From: Lathyrus oleraceus
Lineage: Eukaryota; Streptophyta; Magnoliopsida; Fabales; Fabaceae
Assembly: GCF_024323335.1 (NCBI RefSeq)
Contig: NC_066580.1
Span: forward strand, 83,747,391-83,811,390
Length of the DNA stretch: 64,000 nt
Direction: 5' to 3'
Positions 46,101-57,685 of this stretch are shown piece after piece; positions within the stretch are counted from its first letter, which is position 1, and every line of letters begins with the position of its first letter. Both the position numbers and the translations under genes were made by a program. The notes under the pieces are model-generated. The model ran no database searches. It saw only the letters and a list, made by a program, of their open reading frames with translations, and had not been told where the DNA came from.

Positions 46101-46219
46101 TTAAGTTCCAGACTTTGGAACATAGACTTTCTTCCCGTCATGTGTCGCGAGCATCTAGAGTCCAGGTACCATGACTGGTGTCTGAACTTTGCTGCATAGG
46201 ATATCTGCAACATAGACAA
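43133..46219 (-). CDS. Copia-1 pol: protease-integrase-RT-RNase H, open frame of 1028 codons
   Basis: Residues 20-29 are the protease site, DSRCSRHMTG, with Arg where DSG is expected. The integrase zinc-binding part (VWHRRLGHI, CEACLKGKF) is followed by the catalytic core with HIDLFGP near 209, RSDHGGEF near 275 and QQNGVVERKNRTL near 310. RT has YQMDVKSAFLNG and YVDDIIFGS at 714-722. RNase H has GYCDADYAGD and STAEAEYISAS, and the C terminus is ADIFTKPLAEDRFLF. The Met at 46219 is unlikely to be a true start: upstream gag-protease sequence lies in another frame, so a frameshift near 46210 separates them. Except for the protease the domains look intact. Confidence 0.93.
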   Translation of the reverse strand: MSMLQISYAAKFRHQSWYLDSRCSRHMTGRKSMFQSLELKDAGFVGFGGDQKGRIRGSGTIGNGTLPSISDVLYVEGLMHNLLSISQLSDNGYDVIFNQKTCKAINQNDGSVLFTGKRKNNIYKINLSDLKDQNVKCLMSVHEEQWVWHRRLGHISMRKLSQLTKLELVRGLPKLKFSSDALCEACLKGKFSKTSFKKKNVVSTSKPLELLHIDLFGPVKTASVNGKKYGLVIVDDYSRWTWVKFLKHKSESHSVFTSFCSKVQKEFDSKIIRVRSDHGGEFENKDFEELFDSNGISHDFSCPRTPQQNGVVERKNRTLQEMARTMINETNVAKHFWAEAVNTACYIQNRISIRPILEKTPYELCKGRKPNISYFHPFGCSCFILNTKEHLNKFDSKAQKGIMLGYSERSKGYRVYNTETKIVEESIHVRFDDKLDPEKSKLVEKFADLEITLVESDKTPEATVAQNSEEIKSSEIPKKVKSRINVSEDLILGNKDEPVRTRSTFRTSEDTPLGLVSLIEPMSCDEALQDNDWVSAMQEELDQFSKNDVWDLVPKPRGTHVIGTRWVFRNKLNEKGEVVRNKARLVAQGYSQQEGIDYNETFAPVARLESIRLLVSFAINHSIKLYQMDVKSAFLNGYISEEVYVNQPPGFENSNFPEHVFKLKKSLYGLKQAPRAWYERLSNFLLEQNFIRGKVDSTLFCKNLNNNLMICQIYVDDIIFGSANISVCQEFSKLMQAEFEMSLMQELKFFLGIQINQTPEVTYIHQSKYIKDVLKKFDMTECNSAKTPMHPTCILEKEEVSNKVCQKLYRGMIGSLLYLTATRPDILFSVCLCARFQSDPRESHLTAVKRILKYLKGTPNLGLMYKKTSEYRLSGYCDADYAGDKLERKSTSGNCQLLGNNLISWASKRQSTIALSTAEAEYISASLCTTQMLWMKHQLEDLQIFESNIPIFCDNTAAICLSKNPILHSRVKHIEIKHHFIRDYVQKGIVTLKFIDTEHQWADIFTKPLAEDRFLFILENLNIKNCPE

Positions 46220-47899
46220 TCTTATCCTTTGGTACCCAGAATCTCTTGGGTCCTTTCAGATTAGTTTTCCCAGAGTTTCTTATAACTTTGGGTTTTCTAG
46301 CATTTTTAAATTTTTGTTCTTGTGTGTGTGTATAGTGATATGAAAAGGGAGACTTAAGTTGGTTACTGGTAGAAGTTTTATCTTCCTTAGGATCATACCC
46401 AATTCCCTTTTTATTGTTCTGACTAACTCCATAAATCATGGATGCCATAATACTCCTATCTATCCCATTTTTCAGAAATTCTTGAAAGGCTTCTTCGTAT
46501 TTATAAATTATTTTATTTGAAGTTTCTGGTGCTTGAGACAACGCTTCTTCTAATTCTGAGCTTTTATTTTTGCTCCATCTCTTTCTAACGTTAAAGATCT
46601 GATTGTATCTTCTCGTGCTAGAATTGTTATCTCAAGTTCACTACATTCTTCAAATTTAGCTTTAAGACAGCCTTTAATGTTTTTAATTTTTTGTTTTAAT
46701 TTCTGATAAGAGCTAAGAGTTTCTGACAAGCATGATTCTAAATCAGATCGAGAAAGTTCAGAGAATACCTCTTCAGATTCTTCATCTGAGCTACTGGATG
46801 TGGTAGCCATAAGTGCCACGTTGGCCTGTTCATCAGAGTCAGATTCTGATGATCCAGATTCACTATCATCCCAGGTAGCCATCAGTCCTTTCTTTGTCTT
46901 GAAGGTATTTTTCTTGAAGCTTTCTTTTCTAGAGTTGTCTTTCTTTAGCTTGGGGCATTCATTCCTGTAATGACCTGTTTCTTTACATTCATAACAGGTA
47001 ATATCTTTGTTAGCTTTACCTTTTGAAATTGACTCTGATCGATCCCCTCTGGGTCTTGGTCTTCTGAAATTGTTGTTCCTCTTTTTCCAGAGTTGCTTAA
47101 CTCTTTTGGTTAGTAGGGACAACTCTTCTTCATCATCAGAGTCTTCTGGTTCAGAGTCGTCAGTATCTTCAGTTTCTGCCTGGAGAGCTTTGGTTCTGTC
47201 AGGTTTCCGTCTTTCAGATCTGGACTTTAGCGCTACGGACTTGTTCTTTTTCTGAGGCTCATCCTCCTCTAGTTCTATCTCATGGCTTCTGAGAGAATTG
47301 ACAAGTTCTTCAAGGCTGATATTGTTCAGATCCTTTGACAGCTTCAGAGCAGTAACCATAGGTCTTCATTTCTTTGGCAGACTTCTGACTATCTTCTTAA
47401 CATGATCTGCAGTTGTGTATCCTTTGTCTAGCACCTTGAGACCTGCAATAAGAGTTTGGAATCTAGAAAACATAGCCTCTATAGCTTCGTCATCTTCCAT
47501 TTTGAAGGCTTCATATTTCTGGATAAGCGCCAGAGCCTTCGTCTCTTTGACTTGGGAGTTTCCTTCATGAGTCATCTTCAGAGAGTCAAGTATATCTTTG
47601 GCTGTCTCTCTGTTGGTGATCTTTTCATACTCGTTGTAAGATATAACATTTAGGAGTATGGTTCTGGCCTTGTGATGATTCTTGAAAACTCGTTTCTGAT
47701 CATCTGACATCTTACTTCTGGGAACTTCAGCTCCATCCTCTGTGACAGGAGGTTTGTATCCATCTGTGACAATGTCCCAGAGTTCAGCATCATAACCCAG
47801 AAAGAAACTTTCAATTCTATCTTTCCAGTAGTCAAACTTCTCTCCATCAAAAACAGGAGGCTTAGCATTGTAACTATCTTTTTCATTTGAGTGGGCCAT
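46155..47899 (-). pseudogene. Copia-1 gag with one stop and frameshifts
   Basis: The ATG at 47899 starts MAHSNEKDSYNAKPPVFDGE, followed by the gag core (FDYWKDRIESFFLGYD). TGA at 47366-47368 replaces the Trp codon expected in LPKKWRPMVTAL; the same frame then continues to 46550 through an acidic region and a zinc knuckle CYECKETGHYRNEC (C-X2-C-X4-H-X4-C). A shift near 46550 moves to the frame of 46541-46155, and another near 46210 to the pol frame. In this lineage gag and pol are normally one frame. Confidence 0.88.
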
Positions 47900-47967
47900 A
47901 GTTTTTCTCGTACTGGATCTCTCTACACTGTTAAGTATTTGATTAGAAAATCAATAACAGAGCTGGA

Positions 47968-47979
47968 GCTCTGATACCA
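47968..47979 (-). other. Primer-binding site, initiator tRNA-Met
   Basis: The - strand TGGTATCAGAGC lies two bases inside the 5' LTR end (47982). It is complementary to the 3' end of plant tRNA-iMet, the usual Ty1/copia primer. It fixes the - strand orientation. Confidence 0.95.
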
Positions 47980-47981
47980 AT

Positions 47982-49072
47982 TGAAGGTGAGAAAAACAAG
48001 AAAGGGGGGGTTTGAATTGTTTGGAAAAATAAGCGCTTTTCAAAAAGAAAATCACACAAGGATTTTATACTGGTTCGCTTATAACACAAAGCTACTCCAG
48101 TCCACCCGGCCGAGGTGATTTCGCCTTCAACAAGGACTTAATCCACTAATCTTGAAAGATTACAAACAACGTCTAAGAGAAAGATCTCTTAGTCCTCTCA
48201 AGTATACAGACTTCACAGAGTCACTTGAGGAAATAAACAAACAATAGATAAAAGATTTATGTAATCTAGAGTGCTTCTAAGAAAGCAAATATTACAGTAT
48301 TAAGAACAAGAGTTTTTCACGTTATAAGCAAAAGCTTCGTGAAGATCTTTAGAGAGCAAGAGTGTTTTTCTTGAGCGTTGATGTTTCAGTATAATTTTGG
48401 CTTGTTGGCTTGCTTCAAAGTTGATTGCAGCCCATTTTATATATCAGTTGAAGTAGTAGTTGAAACTGGTGGATATTAAAATGAATTTACGCCATCACTT
48501 AAATAGCTTCTGCAGGATAACTTTCTCTCCTTGAAATGACTACTTACCACAAGTAGTATCTTCTTTATTGAAATTGGAGATTAACGTCTCTTTCTTAATT
48601 AGGAAAACCATTTGCAAATCTTTACTTGACTTTAACGTTACTCTTTCATGATTAGCAATTCCATGCTCAGAGTATTTGTGTTTCTGGAGAATCTTGGAAT
48701 CTTGCTTCTGATGTTAATCTCTTGTGAGTTTAGATAGTTTCTTCAGATAGCGCTGATAACTTCTGGAAGTTAGAGATAGCGTTGTTCAGAGTCAGAACAT
48801 CTAGAGCTTACTTCTTGTTCAGATGCTTCTGATACTTTGCTGTTTTGCTCAGAGTTAGACTTTCTTGAACGTGTTTCCACTTCAGATGCTTCTGATCATA
48901 TGATAATATGCTTCTGATCTGGTTCTGTATCTGATGACATCATCAGATTTCTTCCTTCTTTCTTTAGAATCCTGCACACTTAGAAACTTTTCGTTAGGGT
49001 GCCATTTTTGGTTTCATCCTTTGTTATCATCAAAATTAAGGAATCTGTTGTAGAACAATTTTTGTTCTTACA
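47982..49072 (-). mobile_element. 5' LTR of Copia-1
   Basis: It is 1091 bp and almost identical to 38725-39815. It is followed by the right target duplication TTTCA (49073-49077), after which the Ogre-2 LTR resumes. Confidence 0.95.
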
Positions 49073-50117
49073 TTTCAAACCTCTCCAATTTGGTCACAAA
49101 TTTGAACTCATTTGGATTTGGAATTAAGGAGTTATGCATTTTAGAAGTTGAGGAAAATCACTTGTTCAATGGTATTGACCCAAAATGACCTATAATGTTT
49201 CTTCTTGGAACTTGCATTTGCAAGTTGAATTTGAACTTCCTCAAAACATAAAATTTGAAGTAGACACCTTGAATTTGATCAAGGAATTTTAATAGCTTTC
49301 ATATCATAAAAATTGATAAAGTTATGGGCTTGGGAAGTTGACCTCTAAACTAGGGTTCAGACAAAATGACATATAATCTTTCATCATAAAAAATGACTTT
49401 CCAAGCAAAACTAGCTCTTGACCTAAACATGAAAGTTGTTTGGAATGTCAATTTTATTAACTTGTATCTTGGAATCATTTTCATATGACACAAATTGTAG
49501 GAGATAGGGTCTAGGGAACCCTAGTTTTGACTAGTTGACTTTCTCTGGTCAACCACCATGATCCATCTTGCTAGCTTGACATTATCTTGACTTTTGGGAC
49601 TTGTGGAGGATCACATATACATAAGATGATGAAATATGAAGTATCCCTTGAAATATTTGATCAATGTTTGAAGAAACTTGTTGAAGAAGTCACACTAGAT
49701 ACCCAGATGAATTAGGGTTTCCAAGGCAAACAAACTCCAAACTCTTGATGATTTCTTGATCAAAATAACATGTGAAGATCATGGGGATCCATATATGATA
49801 CTTAGAGTCAATGTGAACCACTTCTTGATTGTACTCCTTGCACTGAGGGTCTTAAACCCTAGATATGAGCTTGATGGAGCATAGGTGAGCATGCGCACTA
49901 CCTACAAAAGCAACAAACTATACATTGACATATTTTTGGTATTTTGGTTAGTAAATAATGAATAAAAAAGTATGATACAATCAAGATGTGCTTGGTGATC
50001 TCTCCCAATGCAAACCTAATGGATGAGGGGTAAAGAGGATGCCAAGGTATGATCCCAATGACAATGCATATGATGAGATAGCATGACGGATCTTAGGGTC
50101 AAAATTGGGGTTTTACA

Positions 50118-52834
50118 GTTGCCCCTATTTAAGGATGTTCTAGCTGAGGAGATGAAGGTTAAAATCTTCGTATCGACTCAGTAGAATGGACTTAAATAAC
50201 AACAATAGAGACAAATTTTGGTCCCTAAGAGACCTCATGATGCATATGATATGAAATGTTAAAAATAATCTCTACGGGGAAAATGTTGCCACAAAGGAAA
50301 AGAATCCGGAGAGACTGAAAGTCCACAGGAGCATAATGCATTCCATAAGGATAACTCACTGGGGAGATAGAGACTTTGGGGGATAAAAAGTTGTGCGTAG
50401 GCCAGGCTACGACTTAAAACTGCTAGAGATACGAGAGGAATTATATGAAAATAAATCAATGGAAAGACTCAGCCAGGGATAAAGGGGAAAATCTGCAGGG
50501 GAAACGGGTAAATCAGGACAAAACTGAAATACTCGATCCAAACAGGGGACGACGATTTCACTGAGGAAATACGCACTCAAACTCAACTAGGGAAGAAATG
50601 AACTTCAACACAGAAGTGACAGAAATATATCATCTATTACCGGTTACTGGGTAAGGAGATAACATAATCTGACAGAGAGGACATCCGTTACCGGTTAGGG
50701 TAAACATATCAAGGATGACTCACTGAGGAAGACAGGAGGTGTATTCATTACCGGTTACTAGGTAAGAACAACCTGTTGGGGAAAGGCCAAATAGGATTTA
50801 CAACTGCCGGTGACTGGGCAGAAGACCAAATAGAGAGAATATCCGTCACTGGTTAAAGTGAACATATCAAGGATAAACTCAAAGGGAAGAACATTTGTCA
50901 TCAGTTAAGATAAACATATCAAGGATAGACTATAGGGGAAAAGTAGGAATTACATCTATCAGTTACTGGATAGAACACCAAAAAGAGAATATTCGTCACC
51001 GGTTAGGATGAACAAATCAAGGATAGGCTCAGAGGGGAGAAATAGGAATTATATCTATCCGTTATTGGATAGAATACCAAAAAAGAGGAGGAAACCCGTC
51101 ACCGGTTAAGATGAACATATCAAGGATTAAACCTCTGGGGAATGAAAAAATAGGGATTACAACTACCTTTTTACTAGGTAGAAAACCACAAAGACAATAT
51201 CCGTCATCAGTTAGGATAAACATATCAAGGATAAACTCAAAAGGAAATAATATCCGTCATCGGTTAAGATGAACATATAAAGGATAGACTACCTTAGGAA
51301 ACGTAAAATGAATCTGCTGGGAAAAACAAGAAGAAATAAATTACTGTTACCGGGTATTGGGTAAGAGTAAGGTACTTGCAAACCGAGAAGAGTATTACCA
51401 ATTATTGGGTAATAGACTCTCAGGGGACCAAAAGCATCTATCTAGGTAAGAGCTAGAAAGAAATGGTCAATCAAAGCATCAACCCATTGAGGACATATCT
51501 CAAGGGGAGTAATTCCATCCAGAAAATTTATTGGAGAGGAAATTGAAATAACAACCATCCACGAGGAAATAAACTCAGTGGGGAAATAGAGAAAGGTTAA
51601 AGTCTTTCTGCTTAGGGGCCTGAAACTCTACAATTGAGGGAGGACAGACACACCAAATTTGCGTGGGGGAAAGGATACCACCATAGCAGAGGATCAGAAA
51701 TAATGAATCACAAAGTGCAATAATAATGCAATAATGAAATCTATGAATGTACATGTATATGATTATTATGCTGACAAAGCAATCACAAAGGATATAAATG
51801 TCACTGATCTGAATCATCGCTATAAAATTCGGCTAATCTCGATAGGATGGAGGCATTAGCTGGAGAAATGAGTTGGGGATGGATATAAACCATCCATCTC
51901 AGAGGTTCGATCCTGGTTGGGGAAAGGGAACAAATTTGTTGAGGATTTGAATCATCAACTCTACGGAGAATTTTAGTTCAACACCATATCGAATGGGAGA
52001 CAACCTCACAGGGGGTACGACCAATATTGCTCAAGAATTAGTGTTGACGGGGGATCAGGAGTGAAATCCGCTGGCGAACTAAGGGGAATTGAAATTTTGC
52101 ACTAGAACTATGCAAACTGCTAAGAATAAATGCTTACAAATCGGCTAGGGAAATGATCTCAAACTCAGGTGGGGAAACAAACACGCTGAACCGATTGCTT
52201 GGGGAAGACCAACAATGCTTCGCATTTGGGACCCACCTGTTCTCAGACTACTGCTGATATTCCTTATTGAAATCGATTGATTAAAAGTAATTTCTTTTAT
52301 TTTAAGAAAAAGGATTTTGATTTTAAATTCAATTTCAAAAATGATCATCATAAAACTTAATTCTATTTGGCTGAAAGGTAAGAGTAGAAACAATTGGATA
52401 AAAAAGCTCAACTTTTATTTAATAGAATGGTAGTCTGTAAATGACAAGACTCCATAGATCTTTACAAAAGTTGAAAAATGGTAATTTACATGGGAAAAGG
52501 CTACATTGAATACAATGATCACTAATCCTTCTACCAACTTCAATCTCCACTGTTCTCTTGGCTTCGGTTGAGAGTGACGAATCAGAACCAAATGACGTGC
52601 TCAAGAATGTCTTCAAGAGTGAAGGTCAGTCGAATGCAATTACTTTCCATAATCCCTAATTTTTGCATAAATTGACCCAATGTGGGGTACTCAATTTATC
52701 GGGATAAATTTTCTGTTTTATGTCTCTAACTTTTGCCTGAATCTCCCTTTCGGGGTTTCAATCCACCGAGACGCTCATTTTTGCCTAATGCGCCCTTTCG
52801 GGTTTTCAACTTAGCAAGTTGTTCTTTTCTTTTT
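50118..52834 (-). mobile_element. Ogre-2 polypurine tract and long 3' untranslated region
   Basis: Next to the LTR the - strand reads TAAATAGGGGCAAC (50118-50131), a polypurine tract. No coding frame spans the 2.7 kb. The part 52170-52700 corresponds to the segments at 9488-10044 and 18082-18638. Near integrase, two short repeats with TTTTGCCT and CCCTTTCGGG occur (52730-52805). Confidence 0.72.
50630..51420. repeat. Irregular minisatellite-like repeats in the Ogre-2 3' region
   Basis: Variants of ATCCGTCACCGGTTA and GATAAACATATCAAGGATA alternate at irregular spacing of about 50-110 bp (for example near 50707, 50867, 50927, 51015, 51118, 51221 and 51271), with ACCGGTTACTGGGTAAG variants between them. 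The copies are imperfect. Tandem repeats between integrase and 3' LTR are typical of Tat-lineage elements. Confidence 0.7.
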
Positions 52835-54217
52835 TTAGGAGAAGTACTTCTTGACTACATCGAAATTCACAGGACGAGTGAACTCTTCACCATCCATAGT
52901 TGTAAGAATCAAAGCACCGCCTGAAAAGGCTCTCTTTACAACATATGAGCCTTCATAATTAGGAGCCCATTTTCCCCTAGAATCTGGTTTGAAAGATAGA
53001 ATCTTCTTAAGCACAAGGTCACCTTCTCGAAACACATGAGGTCTGACCTTTTTATCAAAAGATTTCTTCATTCTCTACTGATATAACTGACCATGACACA
53101 TGGCAGTCAACCTCTTTTGTTTAATTAAATTCAGCTGGTCATACCTGGTCTGACACCATTCAGCTTCTGTCAACTTGGCTTTCATCAAGACACGCAATGA
53201 TGGGATCTCAACCTCTACGGGGAGCACAATTTCCATACCATAAACAAGTGAAAAAAGGGTCTCCCCTATTGAAGTACGGTTGGATGTACGGTACCTGTGC
53301 AAAGCAAATGGGAGCATCTCATGCCTATCCTTGTACGTCACAACCATCTTTTGAATGATCTTTTTGATGTTCTTGTTCACAACTTCAATAGCCCCATTCA
53401 TCTTCGGTTTGTAGGGAGAAGAATTATGATTTGCAATCTTGAAGTCTTTGCAAAGAGATTCCACCATATTATTATTAAAGTTAGATCCATTATCAATAAT
53501 GATCTTACTTGGCACACCATACCGGCACATAATCTGATTCTTGATAAACCTCACAACAACTTGCTTAGTTACATTTGCATAGGATGCCGCTTCGACCCAC
53601 TTTGTGAAGTAGTCAATAGCAACCAGAATGAAACGACGTCCGTTTGAAACTTTGGGCTCAATCATACCAATCATATCAATTCCCCACATGGAGAAGGGCC
53701 ATGGAGAGGAAATGACATTCAACAGTGTTGGAGGAACGTGAATCTTATCTACGTAAATTTTGCACTTATGTCATTTCTTCACAAACTTGCAATAGTCAGA
53801 TTCCATTGTCAACCAATGGTAACTTGCTCTCAACATCTTTTTAGCCATAGCATGTCCATTGGAATGAGTACCAAAGGAACCTTCATGGACTTCACTCATC
53901 AATAAGTCTGCTTCGTGTCTATCCACGCATCTCAGCAAAACCATATTGAAGTTTCTCTTGTACATCACATCACCATTCAGGTAGAAGTTTCCGGCTAATC
54001 TCCTCAAAGTCTTCTTATCTTTCAAAGATGCCCTAGACGGGTAAATCTGACTTTGGAGAAAACACTTGATATCAAAATACCACGACTTTTCATCTCTGAC
54101 CTCTTCAATAGCAAACACATGAGCTGGCCTATCAAGACGCATCACAGTAAGATTGGGAACTTCATCCCAAAATTTCACCATAATCATTGAAGCCAACGTT
54201 GCAAGAGCATCCTCCAT
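52835..54217 (-). pseudogene. Ogre-2 integrase
   Basis: The zinc-binding region (HEGSFGTHSNGHAMAKKML, DYCKFVKK) is interrupted by TGA at 53768-53770, where the next zinc-binding Cys is expected. The core has MWGIDMIG, IIIDNGSNF and GAIEVVNKN, giving the D, D and E of the catalytic triad. The C-terminal part (REGDLVLKK, GSYVVKRAFSGGALIL) ends at 52835 with its natural stop. A second stop lies between the core and C-terminal frames (after GQLYQ, 53075). It is recognisable but inactive. Confidence 0.9.
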
Positions 54218-55010
54218 CCGGTTTTCATATCGAGGGATATGATGAAATTCAACCTTTATAAAGAAAGTTGAAATCCTTCACGCATAATCTTTATATGGTA
54301 TCAAACCGGGTTGATTCGTCTCCCATAAACCTTTGATTTAATTCACAACCCAAGTTGAATCTCCATAGACGTTCAAATACTTGATTCTGGGATCAATGGA
54401 CTCTTCAAGCCCCATAATACAAGCTTCATACTCAGCCATATTATTTGTACACTTGAAAGTTAATCTAGCTGTAAACGTAAAATGAGTGCCTTGAGGAGTA
54501 ATAATCACTGCCCCAATGCCATTAGCATACTAATTAACAGCTCCATCAAATACCATGCCCCATCAGGAACCAGGTTTTGGCCCTTCTTCAATAAATGGTT
54601 CATCATAATCTTTCATTTTCAGGTACAAGATCTCTTCATTAGGAAAATCATATTGTACTCACATATAATCTTCAATTGGTTGGTGAGCCAAATGGTCAGC
54701 CAAGACACTACCTTTGATTGCTTTCTGAGATCGGTATTCAATATCATATTCTGATAACAACATCTTCCAACGGGAAATCCTCTCGGTTAAAGCAGGCTTC
54801 TCAAAAATATACTTGATTGGATCCATTTTGGATATCAACCAAGTAGTATGATTCACATATATTGGCGCAGACGCTTAGCATCCCAAGCCAATGCGTAACA
54901 AGTCTTTTCTAGCATAAAATACCGAGTCTCACATTCGGTGAACTTCTTACTAAGATAGTAAATAGCATATTCTTTCTTTCCAGACTCATCTTACTGACTA
55001 AGAACACAAC
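54218..55010 (-). pseudogene. Ogre-2 RNase H region
   Basis: Broken frames include KEYAIYYLSKKFTECETRYF just below 55010, then EKPALTERISRWKMLLSEYD and VLADHLAHQP (54659-54856). Both are typical of the RNase H part of Tat/Ogre pol. Several stops and frameshifts are present, and the remainder down to 54218 can be read only in pieces. Confidence 0.75.
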
Positions 55011-55998
55011 CCATATTTTCATCGAGCACAGTCAAATACATGATCAAGGGTCTTCCTTCAACAGGTGGAGACAGAATCGGAGGCTCAAGCATATTGTCAA
55101 AAGCATTCTGGAAATCTTCGGTCCAATCACAAGACTGATCTTTCTGGAGAAGCTTGAATATAGGCGCACACATGGTAGTCATATGCGATATGAATCTTGA
55201 GATATAATTCAAGCGGTCGAGAAAACCTCTGACTTGCTTCTTAGTTTTGGACGCAGGCATCTCTTGTATTGCTTTGACCTTGGAAGAATCAACTTCAATA
55301 CCTTTCTCGCTGATGATAAAGCCCAACAACTTACCGGAACGAACACCAAATGCATACTTATTGGGATTCAAGCGGAGTTTATACTTCCTCAAACGCTGGA
55401 ATAGCTTCAATAAATGCTCAACATGCTCTTCTTCATTACTGGATTTAACAATCATATCATCAACATAAACTTCGATCTATTTATGCATCTTATCATGAAA
55501 TAGAGTGGTCTTAGCTCTATGGTATGTTGCGCCAACATTCTTTAAACTGAAAGGCATCACTCTTTAACAGAATGTTCCCCAGGGTGTAATGAATGTGGTC
55601 TTCTCCATATCTTCGGGTGCCATCTTGATCTGATTATAACCCAAAAATCCGTCCATAAACTAAAAGACTTTGAATTTAGCTGTATTGTCTACCAATATGT
55701 CAATGTGTGGCAGAGGGAAATCATCTTTTGGACTATCTTTGTTCAAATCTCTATAATCAACACATATGCGGACTTTACCATCCTTCTAAGGAACAAGCAC
55801 GATATTGGCTACCCATTGCGGATACTCAGTGGTAACAAGGAAACCGACATCAATTTGCTTTTGCACTTCTTCTTTGATCTTCACTTCCATACCAGGGTGA
55901 GTCCTCCTCAATTTCTGCTTGATTGAAGGGCATTCTGGCTTCAACGACAATCTATGCTCCACTATCTCAGAATCCAAACCAGGCATGTCTTGATAGGA
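54991..55998 (-). pseudogene. Ogre-2 reverse transcriptase
   Basis: From 55986 down: MPGLDSEIVEHRLSLKPECP, KVRICVDYRDLNKDSPKDDF, FITPWGTFC followed by a stop and RVMPFSLKN, then YVDDMIVKSS near 55455, and LRLNPNKYAFGVRSGKLLGF. Stops include TAG at the Trp of DVFAWSYQD (just above 55986), one in LVP*KDG, one in FKVF*FMDG and one in MHK*IEVY. Compared with the Ogre-1 fragments it runs past YVDD into the thumb and connection. Confidence 0.88.
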
Positions 55999-56629
55999 CT
56001 AAGCAAACACATCTGAATACTCTCGGAGAAGATCAATCAACCCCTTCTTAACCTCTGGACATAATTGAGACCCAATCTTGACTTCCTTCACATCATCTTC
56101 TGAACCCAAGTTGACTAGCTCAATTTGCTCTTCAAATGGCTGAATGGATTTTTCCTCTTGCTCAAGTAGACAAGATAGTTCATCATATACTTCTTCATCA
56201 ATCTCTTTCTCATCCTCAAACACATGGAAATCAAAGTTTTGAGAAGGAGTAGGATCATTGTATTCAATGGGTTTAGAAACCAACTTAGAACGATGAACAA
56301 TAACAGGAACATCAACATCAACCCAATTGTTGCAAGTCCTGCCATGCGTTATAAAGTTGGCGCAGTCTTCATCACCCTCGATCACAACATCTGAGTGTTC
56401 TTTATTACCATGGATGAACCCTCCTCTACGGATACTCGGTTGCATTTCTTCAGCTTTGGCATTAGACGGCCCTTGCTGGAATCCCAATCCGGCTCTATTC
56501 TTGTTCTCGCAGACTTCTACCATTCGGCCCCACTGATTTGTACTACCAGCTTCAGTAGCTCTCTAAGCATCTTTGAAAGAAGACATGGGTGCACCATTTT
56601 TCTTTACTTCAACAATAGATAGAGCTTGG
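55999..56629 (-). pseudogene. Ogre-2 protease-RT linker, no intron, cut by Copia-2
   Basis: A frame of 174 codons (56523-55999) carries NKNRAGLGFQQG, NFITHGRTCNNWVDVDVP and HRSKLVSKPIEYND without any interruption where Ogre-1 has its 255-bp intron. Upstream, a stop interrupts SFKDA*RATEAG, and the sequence ends at 56629 with CTTGG next to the Copia-2 LTR. Confidence 0.85.
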
Positions 56630-57685
56630 TGAAGGTGAGAAAAACAAGAAAGGGGGGGTTTGAATTGTTTGAAAAATAAGCGCTTTTCCAAAATGAAAAT
56701 CACACAATGATTTTATACTGGTTCGCTTATAACACAAAGCTACTCCAGTCCACCCGGCCAAGGTGATTTCGCCTTCAACAAGGACTTAATCCACTAATCT
56801 TGAAAGATTACAAACAACACCTAAGAGAGAAGAAAATCTCTTAGTCTTCTCAAGTCTACAGACTACACAAAGTCACTTGAGGAAATCAAACAAATAAAGT
56901 ATACAAGATATGTAATCTAGAGTGCTTCTAAGAAAGCAAGTATTACAAACTTAAGAACAGATTTTTCACTTAATAAGCAAAAGCTTAGTGAAATTCTTTG
57001 AGAGCAAAGATGATTTTCTTGAGCGTGAAATAATTCAGTATAGTTTTGGCTAGTTTATTTCTCGTTACTGAATGTTGATTGCATCTCTATTTATATATGA
57101 GTTGGAGTAGAGTTGAATCTGGTGGATATTAAACTGAGTTTACTCCATCACTTAAATAGCTTCTGCAGTTTAACTTTTCATCTTTGAAGTGACTACTTAC
57201 CACAAGTAGTATCTTCTCTCTTGGAAGTGGAGATTAACGTCTCTTTCTCTGTTTAGGAAATCTATTTGAAAATCTTTACTTGTCTTCAACGTTACTCTTT
57301 CATGATTAGCAAATCCATAATCAGAGTATTTGTGTAACTGGAGAAACTAGGAATCTTGCTTCTGATGTTGATCTAAATAGATTCTTCAGAGGGCGTTGTT
57401 CAGAGTCAGAGCTTCTAGACTTTACTTCATGTTCAGATGCTTCTGATACTTTGTAGTTTTGTCCAGAGTCAGACTTTCTTGAACGAGATTCCACTTCAGA
57501 TGCTTCTGATACTAGAGAATTTGTATCTGATCTTGTTGTGCATCTGATGACATCATCAGATTTATTACTTCTTTCTTTAGAACCCTGCACACTTAGAAAC
57601 TTTTCGTTAGGGTGCCATTTTTGGTTTCATCCTTTGTTATCATCAAAATCAAGGAATCTGTTGTAGAACAATTTTTGTTCTTACA
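56630..57685 (-). mobile_element. 3' LTR of Copia-2
   Basis: It is 1056 bp, + strand TGAAGGTGAGAAAAACAAG ... TTTTTGTTCTTACA. It is related to the Copia-1 LTR, with indels around 56830, 57040 and 57370. Confidence 0.93.

Larger units (their letters stand above)
38725..49072 (-). mobile_element. Copia-1: complete SIRE/Maximus-type Ty1/copia element, 10.35 kb
   Basis: Both LTRs are 1091 bp and end TG...CA; I find only four mismatches between them by eye. A 5-bp duplication TTTCA flanks it (38720-38724, 49073-49077). On the - strand the order is 5' LTR, tRNA-iMet primer site, gag, protease, integrase, RT, RNase H, envelope-like ORF, polypurine tract and 3' LTR. This order with a third ORF defines the SIRE lineage. 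It is recent but carries coding defects, so probably not autonomous. Confidence 0.95.
37514..50117 (-). mobile_element. 3' LTR of Ogre-2, truncated and split by Copia-1
   Basis: The 5' border TGTAAAACCCCAATTTTGAC (- strand, at 50117) matches the Ogre-1 LTR start. Sequence at 49078-50117 and 37514-38724 follows 31210 down to about 29084 of Ogre-1; for example the CTCTCATTAATTGAGGTG block at 37535 matches 29098. The outer 2.6 kb of the LTR is missing on the left. Excluding Copia-1, about 2.25 kb remains. Confidence 0.82.
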
